A stretch of DNA of 64,000 nucleotides, from contig JAAEAF010003778.1 in the NCBI GenBank assembly GCA_011037195.1, forward strand, positions 17,586 to 81,585, read 5' to 3'. Source of the stretch: Triatoma infestans (lineage: Eukaryota > Arthropoda > Insecta > Hemiptera > Reduviidae). A model generated the notes under the pieces. The model did not search any database. It was not told the origin of the DNA and saw nothing but the letters and a program-made list of their open reading frames with translations. The position numbers and the translations under genes were made by a program. Below are positions 51,322 to 61,176 of the stretch, piece by piece (positions within the stretch are counted from its first letter, which is position 1; the number at the start of each line of letters is the position of its first letter).

Positions 51322-54300
51322 TCATCATAACTCAAACACGGAAAATCGCAGAAACTTCAAACTTGATATTTCATTTAAGTTAAGTACCATTGGACCCCGA
51401 CAATAAGGGTTTGGTAAAAATCGGTCAACCGGAGGTACCACTTTACTGAATCAATTTTATAAGTTTTTGGAATTTTCTCTGAAAAGATGTCAACGATGTT
51501 CTTTAAACTTGTTACAATAACTACAACCTTCATTTGGAACATTTTTTTAGGTAAACTTATATTCAGGAGCGTGTGGGGGGAGTTGTGATGTTATGGTTCC
51601 CCCACTAAAATGCTATTTTTGTTAACTATATGATTGTATAATCTACATAATATTAATTAAAATTGAATTTGTTGCGAAAATTTCGAGTTTGGAGAAAATC
51701 GTTTGACCGGAAGTGCGACTTTACTGGACAGTTTCTACTACTACCATTCTTCGTGGTGATTTTTTAAAACATGGTATAGATACCTATCAGTTGTTTGAAA
51801 TTTCTTTTACCACATCTTGTTCTCTTCAAAAAAATGTAGGTTATTAAATTTAGATTTCCCCATGGGTAAAAGATTAAAGAACCAGACATTTAGACAAAAT
51901 TATAATTCTGTAAATTGCAGTAAGAGAAAGTCGTGTGAGTGTTTCACACAAGAGTTTTTCTTGCACTTCGTGCATAACTGTTTATTAGCGCTCCGGCCGC
52001 CTGAGTGCGCTGCGTCCGGCCAGCCTCGTCGCCAGCTGAGTCCCGCACCGCTTTTGATCCTTTCGTTTTTTACCCCGCCCCTCTACTTTTACTTTTGTTA
52101 TTTCCATCATTAAAAATAAAACCCTTCCTACTCTGACAACTTGATAGTTACCTTCTCGCTTTTGTTGTTTCGTCTATTACTTCAAAAAAATAACTATAAT
52201 AAAATATATGCTGCTCACACGCCAACTATGTACCCACACGTGTTTGAACTTCAAGCCTTGAAATTTTTCGCCTTTGTTTAGTAATTAGTGTATTTAAGGG
52301 GGATTAGATAGGTAGTATGGTTGGTGGGTTTTACCGTCTATTAAGCTGTCCGTAGAGATCACGGAGCCTTTTACACTTTCGGACTTAATCAGTGTCTATT
52401 AGCAACTGTAAAGTAAAGAAGCCGTTCCCTGTATCTTTTAATAGATACAATAGCACGTCTATGTATATATAGTGAATTGGTAGTATGCTCTTTTAGAAAG
52501 ACGGCAAGATCACGGTCGTTTAAGAATCTCTCTTTTCAATACTGAAAAAGAAAGATCTTCTTCTCCATGTCTACTCCAAAGTTCAAGTCATAAGTGAATA
52601 TACATATCGCTTTGTACGATTGCATGTGTGCGCCCATGCCACCCAACCCTGTTATCATATAACTCATATAGGCTCTTTGTATGCATATACACGCATAATA
52701 ATTGTACAAACTTCTTTCCTTTACGGGAGGTTTCATTATACGTTTCTTTACTACAAGTGCTGATCCGTTTTGTCTGCCCTGATTTTCACATATATATATA
52801 TGCGTAATCTGTTGTGAAACACTCACACAACTTTCTCTTATGGCCATTCTCATTGGAAATTTCACTCATTATTTAGTTGTCCATAATATAAAAATTAAGT
52901 GATGATGGAGATATAATATTGTTCTTGCACATGATTGCATTGTAGTCTACCAGGCTGCGCCACACTAAAATCATTATTACAGAAAAAAGTTTCAAAATAA
53001 AAGTACTAAGCCTATACTCAGTGAATTTAGCCGACCAAATTTAAAAAAATCGTTGGAGCGCTTTTCAAGAAAATTTCCAGAAATCTATTCAATTTAAGTC
53101 TCACCTTTACACCGGTTGGCAGATTTTTACTGAAAACTTGGTCATAACCAAACAGAATGTCACGGTTGAGGTGTACAAACACAGACACGTCGCTAAAAAC
53201 ATACTTTTTAGCAACGTGGATATTATTTGAAATGAAATCTCAATTTCGGACATTTGACACAATTCCAAATTTCCCCTAAAAAGATGATGGGCGAACGCCC
53301 GAAATCGGTCGATGACCACAAAAAGAAGCAGGCTATCACGGGAAATAACTCTGAATTAATCCTTGGTTAAATAATAAAGATTTGACAAATAATAATGTTA
53401 TTGTTTACAACTCGCGGAAAAACAACGCAATTAGAATTTTTTACATCTTCTTATCAAATCGGAGAATTTATTTGAAATGTTTACAGTGCCCTCTTTAACA
53501 GTTTTTGCATAAGTATTTTGAAATAATCAAATTCGCATAATCAATTTTAATGATCGAGTAACAAGTTTACAGCGACCAATCCAATCCACAGCTATTGTAA
53601 TAACAAATTTCTATTTGGGAACACACAGGTTTTTGTTTACTATAGTTAGGTACATTTAATATCACGCTACAAGAAATAAACTTTGTAGAAAAATATAGAG
53701 AAAGGAAGTTAAGTGATAAATATCCTCAATTGTTCAATAAAGAAAGTTAAATAAAATGAAATCACCAAGTGGACGTACATAAGAAGGAAGGATGGACAGA
53801 TTCGTTCACCACAGCGTTTTCGATTGTAATTTTGAACAACAATTCAAAGCGTCAGTACCGGTTAACTGTTTTGCCTACACGATGCTCCCCTATATACGTG
53901 ATGTCACGTACATATTTCTGTTCTCCTAAAGCCAACGATAGATCGGTGTGAAGGGAATATACTGTCGGTATGGTGGGGAGAACTAGCGAGAATAGCAAGA
54001 GCAGAGGAAGGTATACAACTTCCACGAAATGTCCCAGTTTCCATTTTTAATTTCTGGAACACCTATTTATAAGACAACAATGTGTAACAACATAGTAACC
54101 TTCCATCAACTTCAAGGTTATTTTGTCTGCCAGAACTGTCCTCTCATGTCTGTGTAACATAGTTATCAAACAATTAATACATTTCAAACTAGTCTCTTTT
54201 ATTCATATCTAAATGCCAATCTTAACCTAAATCCAGTAGTAAATCTATATTCTGAATATTATTATTTTAATGCCTTAACTGTAATTTATTTATTTTCCTA

Positions 54301-57300
54301 CTTAATCATGTGATAATCTTCAGTAGTGGGGTGATAGAGAAAAATAAACTTTTAATCAGAACGCTTCATTTTTACTTTCTCTTACTGCTGATCATGTTTT
54401 GGGGTCCCCTGAGTTCAAAAAAAATTGTACGCATATATTTGTATAAATAAAAAAAAAAATATTACAAGAATGCTCACACTTGATATAACTTTTAGATAAC
54501 AGAATAGGATCATACAAAAACCGTTAACCGGAAGCCCCCCCGTTTTTCGCAATTTTCTCAAAAACAAACTCTTTTTTTAAACGGCAAGATTTTCTTTAAA
54601 AATCTTATATTATGTGCATACACGAATTTTCAGCTTCTATTTAAAATATTTTTCCAGGAAAACTCATTTTTCGGCGCGTTCGGGGAAGAGACCGGAGATT
54701 TGAAACTTCCCTCCAAAGTGCCGTTTCAATGCCATACCAGAACTTTAGAATATCGGTTTAACCGGAAGTGCAAATTACAAAAAAGGTTTCGAGTTTTCGG
54801 ATTTATCCCAATAACAGCTCTATCCTTTTATTTCCTCTTACTCCTAGTAATCGAGTCAAATTGTCGATATCGAGTTTTCACCGGAAATCCCCTTAGCCCA
54901 AATAAGTGGTTTTCAGCAAATGGTGTGTGTGTGTATGTAAGTATGTGAACAGCATAGCTCAAAAACGAAAAACCTTAGCAGGTTGAAACTTGATATTCCA
55001 CGGGATCTGACAGTACGTTATTTGTCAAAATTCCTCAACCGGAAGTACCACTTTACTCTTTGGTTTTTTTACTTTTTTGCGATTATCTCAAAAAAGGCTC
55101 CGACGATTTTCTTCAAACTTGGTATATCAACTACAAATCAAAGAGCTACAACTTTTATTAGCAAGATTTCTTCGGGAAAATTCATTTAAGGGCATTTATG
55201 GGGGAGGGGTGAGGTTAGGTTTTCATTTAAAGTGCTGTTTCAGTTTATTAGACAATTCTATCATCTAAGTAATACCAATTAGAATTAAATATGTTGTTGA
55301 AATTCGGAGTTTGAAAAAATCGGATGACCGGAAGTGCGTTTACTTTACTACTTTACTAAATGATTTTTTCACTTTTTTGCAATTTTCTCAAAAAATAGCT
55401 TTAACGATTTTCTTGAAAATTCCTATATAAACTACACATACAATGATCTACAACTTTCATTTAAAACATTGCTCTGGGAAAATTCATTTATGGACACTTT
55501 TAGGGGAGAGGTGGGGTTATGTTTTTCTCTAAAGTGCTATCATATTTGATTGTACAATTTTGACATCCCAACAAACTTAATTAGAAATAAATAGATGGCC
55601 AAAATTCCGTGTTTCAAGAAAATTAGTAAACCGGAAGTGCACTTTTATTGACAGTTTTTTCAGTTTTCGACTCATTTTATTAAATTTGGTACACAAACTA
55701 AAATTTGTCAGTTATAATTTTGAGAACTGGAGTAAGAGAAAGTTGTGTGAGTGCTTCAAACCAGATTTATTTTTTTTTAATTCGAAATGTTAATTGCACA
55801 ATTCCCTCTGTGGGTTCGGGGTTAGAATTGGTCCACAGTATTCACCGCTTGTCGTAAAAGGCGACTAATGGGACAACTGTCCGTTGACCTCGGTACCTCA
55901 TCCTTTCTTTCTGCTCCTTAACTCTGATTTAGTTTTCCTTGTAACCCTTTCCCTTCCATTCCCTGCAGAAGGTAATTGTGGTCAGCAATTACTCGGGTTT
56001 AGCAACCCCACAGCTTCAGCTCCATACACCTTGCCCATACACCAGAACAGGACACGTGACACTACACTACACTCATCATACATAACCACAAAGGCACGCC
56101 AGTACACACCCTAGGATTGCCGTTCCTAGGAGTTCTAGCCCTCGGGATGGGGAGTAAACCCCTCATTAAAATCCAAGGTCCTCCAATGCAGCGGGGGTTG
56201 ATCATGAAGCTAACGACCCTATACCACAAAAAAGTGACTGTTACGAACACTCACTGATAGATGGAACCCGGACGATCTTACTGCAACGACACGGCTTTCG
56301 ATTTTGGAATACTAAATTTGGAACTGGAATTATACAGGGCCGGCGCATTCAACGAACTCCGATCGCAGACTAAGCAGTGCAATATGGACGTGGTGGCTCT
56401 CCAGGAGGTGCGGTGGTTGAAAGCCGGCACACTCCAAAAAATGATTACACGATATTCTATAGTGGAAGTGAGACCAGACACGAGCTTGGAACAGCCTTTA
56501 TGGTGGCTACAAGGTACGTAAGCGCTGTACTGGATTTTCAGCCCATAAGCAACAGACTTTGCTTCCTCAGACTAAAGGGGAAATTTTTCAACCTGCGTCT
56601 TATTAATGTCCATGCAGCTACAGAGGATAAAGAAGACGATGAGAAAAAAGATTTTTATGAGGAGCTTGAAAGAGTCTTTGATCAATCACCTTACATGATA
56701 TTAAGGCGGTGATGGGAGATTTTAATGCACAAGTAGGAAAGCAAGAAGAATTTAAACCGACCATTGGGCAACATAGCCTCCAAGCAAATTCAAATGATAA
56801 TGGGGAACGGATGATTAATTTCGCACCATCTAAGTCACTGATAGTAGCGACCACAACCTTTCCCCACAAAGACATCCGAAAGGAAACGTGGTGCTCCCCA
56901 GACCAAGCAACCTCCAACCAGATAGACCACTTTCTCATCACGAGTCGCCATCGTAGGAGTGTGCAGGACGTCAGATCTTTCAAAGGCCCAAACTTAGACA
57001 CGGATCACTTCCTAGTTGTCATGAAGTTAAAACAGAGAATACAAAGGATGCCACAACTACAAAATATCCTAGGTGAACGCAAATAGGACATCCAGAAACT
57101 AAAAATGGAGAGGGTGAGAGATGCATTCCAACAGAAAGTAGGGGAGAAGGTGAAGAGTATAAAGGCAGAGGTAGGGCGTACTAAATCCACAGAAGAAAGG
57201 TGGGAGGAATTGAGGAATGCGATGATCGGAGCAGCTGAAGAGGAATTGGGAAAAGGTTAGACAGGTTTGAGCGGAAAATGCTAAGGCGAATCTTTGGGCC

Positions 57301-60300
57301 GATAAGGAAGAACCGTAGCTGGAGAAGACGGAAAATAGAGAACTGTACGACCTATACGTACCCTATACGCACCCTGGCTGCAGCCAGCGAGTCTTCACTA
57401 GTATTCTTTATAAAGTGTCAGAGGCTGAAATGCAGCATGCTAGAAGGCCAAATGGTAAAGAAAATTTCTGGGCACGCTGGCTAATAGTCGGCCAAGGGGT
57501 CGTCCCAAAACTAGGTGGTTAGATAACGCGAGGGCTGACATGAGAAGGAAAGGAGTCAGTGCCCGTTTGGTCATCGATAGGGCTCAGTGGTCTATTATTG
57601 AGCAGGCCAAGGACCGTCTCGGTCTGTAGCGCCGGAAGAAGAAGAGAATTGCACAATAAAACTCTAATCACTATATTTAAAACATTTTTCCGAAAAATGT
57701 GATTTTGGAACAGTTGGCAAGTTAAGTTTATCTTTTCAATATCGTAGTCCTTTTGAGGCAGCCACATTCAGTACAACCCCCCCCCCAACTGGTAATATAA
57801 GTTCAACTAAACGTTTGTTAAATTCCAAATTGTAAGCAAATTGGTTAATTTTTTAATTGTAATAAATAAAATATGAGAATGTCGTGTGAGTGGTTTATAA
57901 CAGATTTTTAATTTTTAAGAATTTTTAATTAACGTCTAGAATAAATTATTCTCTTTTTATTATATTTGACCATCAGACCTAAAAAAACATTACACGCTAC
58001 TGTCATATTTGTAGAATTTATTGCGTATAACCTATCTATTTCTTATTTTACTTTGAATACACCAGTCGCGCGTAGTTTTTTTAAAAAAACTTTAAATTAG
58101 CTTGTACCGTTAAAATTATTATGTTTACAAACATTTAAATGGGCTTGCCGTCATGGTGGTAGGGGTTGTTATGGAGTGTAACTTGCATGAGAGCAACTAA
58201 AGCTGCTAGCGACAGCTAGTTTACATTTTATCGTAATTGTCAGCTTTCAGAACCCCAGTAACAACAGTTCTTCCGAAAATATGCAGTGAGCATTCCAAGT
58301 TCGTGAGAAAATCACGAGAAATTAGAAAAAAAAAGAAATTTAGTAACCGTCGCACTTCCGGTTAAAGGATTTTGAGCGAGAACGCTTTAACGGTGTCATG
58401 CGATAGTCGTAACTTAAACGAAACATCAAATTTGAGCTTTCTGCGATTTTTCCGTTTGAGATATTTTTAGGGGTGGCATGTATTTGGCAATAACTCAGTT
58501 TCGAAAAAAGGACACGATCTTAATATACTTGCTCGAAAACATTCAGCCAGAAATTCCCATTTTTTTTACTTACTAATTAACAGGAATGCTTTCCCTTCGT
58601 TTTTTGGCGGAACATGTAAATCGTTTTGTTGTGTTTAAGTTATGTCTTAGTTAGTATTTGATTGTGTTGATTCGTAAATGTATTTATAAGGTTTAGGTCA
58701 GATAGACGAGTTCAGTAACCTTAGCTGGATTTCGCATGGACTCTTTCCAGTGACCGTACCTTCGTCTTCTAGCAGGTGAACACATATCACATCTTATTAC
58801 CAAGGGACTTTGTCTTTCTCTAGTGATTATCTATTAACTATCCAATCTTTATTGTCTGAATTCTTCTTTAATAACAAAAAAAAATTAAATTTATGTTTTT
58901 ACCTTTCTTAATTAAGTTATAACAATTTATTAAACTATTCCCTATTTTACTTTTATAACAATCATTAAGTGTTCTTTAAATTACACTTAACAAGCTGTTA
59001 AAATTATTTATTACTTCTGATTCTGATTGCTGTGCGACATTACTTAATTACTTTGATAGAATTATTACTTAATTTTCTTTTATTTTTAACATTATTTCCT
59101 TTTTGATTTTATATTATTACCTTCTCACACTGCTCCTGGTATGAAGAAGTATTGCGATCATGTCAAATTTTCGATATGGTCTTCTCACCGGAAATATATG
59201 GTTTGAGGTGCCCGGATTACGAAAAGAAAAAGATTTGATTGAGCAACATATCTCAAAAACTAAAAATTGCAGGAATCCCAAATTTGACATGGTACAACCA
59301 TGGCATCTACCCGAAGGATCTGTCAAAATCCGTCTGCCAGAAATACGACTGTTTTTTTCCTTCAATGTTTCGTGTTTTTATTCGAAAACGGCTACACAGA
59401 CGGCTACGAAGAGGGACGGGGTTATGTTTCCAGTACAGTTCCATTACACTGGGCTAGAACAAAGGTCTGTGTGTTTTTTCACTTAATCCTCAACAGCACT
59501 TTACCAAACTTACTTTACTAAACATTAGTTTACTTACCCCTTTTACTTTCAGTTTATGCTTGTGGAAAGATCTGCGCGATTTGTGAGAGATTTAAGAAAT
59601 GACTTAGTTGAATCTAGAAATTGAAGCGATTTTGCTTACGTCACTAATTTAAAAAAGGCTGCACAGATCTAGTTCAAAAAAATTTAGAGAGGGTGATATG
59701 AGCCTGGAAAGTAAGCTTCATCCAACACATCATATCTCTCCTTAGATTCAGTACTTTTGGCGATAGTTGTAGAGTTGGACCTTGCACCAACACCAGAAAA
59801 CTTTCAGGTGAATTAGGCATGTCCCTCTCAATCATAAACCGCCACCTGTGAGCAGCCGCCATAGTTCCCAGAAGCTGCCTAAACATCCTCATCAATTTGC
59901 GACCAAAAAAGCCGCAAGCCAGTTGAAGTCTGTAAAACCCTTCTTCAAAACCCCAGTGATTTTCGTTTCATCAAACGAATTATTACTTACATGGAAAATA
60001 GGTTTATTTCGACAACGAACAAAAAAAAACTATTGGATCAGACCAACCAGCTGTACTGTCCCTCAAACAGAAATTGAGAGAAATTGTGCAGAATTTGAGA
60101 AAAAAGTGATGCTGTGCGTGCGGTGGATCTATGAAGGCTAGTTCCTGACGGTCATGCGATTACATCTGAAGTCCATTCTACTCAGCTAGAACGCGTACAC
60201 TTCGTTTTGGCTACAAAATATCCCTCTTCAGTTAATTGAAAAAGTGCACTCCTTCAACAAGACGACACAAGGCCACACACCACGTCATGTCAAACGATCT

Positions 60301-61142
60301 CAGTAATCGAAGATGTGAATTTTGAGCGCCTCCCTCACGCAGCTTACAGCCCAGATTTGGCACCCTCTGATTAACATCTCTCCGCTCCATGGCCCACTCT
60401 TTACATGGTAAACAATTTATAAATACGGGGTGAAAACGGCATGTTTGGAGTTTTTTGCCTCCAAAGATAGCTCCAGGTATCGTTGGCTCACAGGTGGGTT
60501 CAGGTTATAGGAAATGATGGCCATATTTCGAAAGTAAGCTTAGTAGCTGAGTCATTTTTGAATTGTAAGGTGAAAAACGCAATGACTTTTGTTACACCCT
60601 TATAGCTTATAATAGAATTCTATCATCTAAATAATATTAATTAGAATTAAATATGTTTTCGAAATTCTGAGTTGGAAGAACATCGGTTGACCGAAAGTGC
60701 GTTTATACTGATATTATTCCAGTTTTCTACAATTCTATCCATTAAAACATGGACGGATATCATTAAATTTGTTACACTAACTATGAATGCAGAGAGACCT
60801 ATCACTTCTGTTGGGAACTTTTTCCCGAGGAAGTTCATTTAAAAGACATTTTGAGTGGAGGGGGAGTGTGTGGTTCCCTCCAAAAAGTCATTTTATTAAT
60901 CAGAGACATTTTCCATGGTAGCCTGCTTCATTTTGTGGTCAGCGACCGGTTTTCGGGCGTTCGCCCATCTTCAGGATGCGTTTTTACAAGACAGGGTGGA
61001 CAACACAGACTTGCACAGAGCAAACTTAGTTTACTCACTCCTCACTCATTTTATTAAGTTTGGATTCTCCAATTGATAGGACATTGAAGATGACAAGCAC
61101 ACATTTACTAAAAATTATGTTGAAGAAAATGAATGAATTAAA

Positions 61143-61176
<34 letters not shown>

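Larger units (their letters stand above)
55803..57646 (+). mobile_element. Internally deleted RTE-type non-LTR element
   Basis: Starts with a 5' region carrying TGTCGTAAAAGGCGACTAAT (typical of such elements), an endonuclease ORF and the extreme C-terminus of the polyprotein, but no reverse transcriptase. The deletion joint is about 57258. An 11-bp duplication (AATTGCACAAT) flanks it. 3' end is GCCGGAAGAAGAAGAG. Because the duplication flanks the shortened copy, it could have inserted already deleted, mobilised in trans, or lost its middle afterwards. Confidence 0.88.

Noticed and set aside
56618..57001. 127-codon minus-strand ORF in the RTE endonuclease
   Set aside because: Antisense shadow of the GDFNAQVG region.
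59160..59486. 108-codon + ORF and similar 60-80 codon ORFs inside family R copies
   Set aside because: The frames are not kept between copies, which differ by many indels, so there is no evidence of a family R protein.
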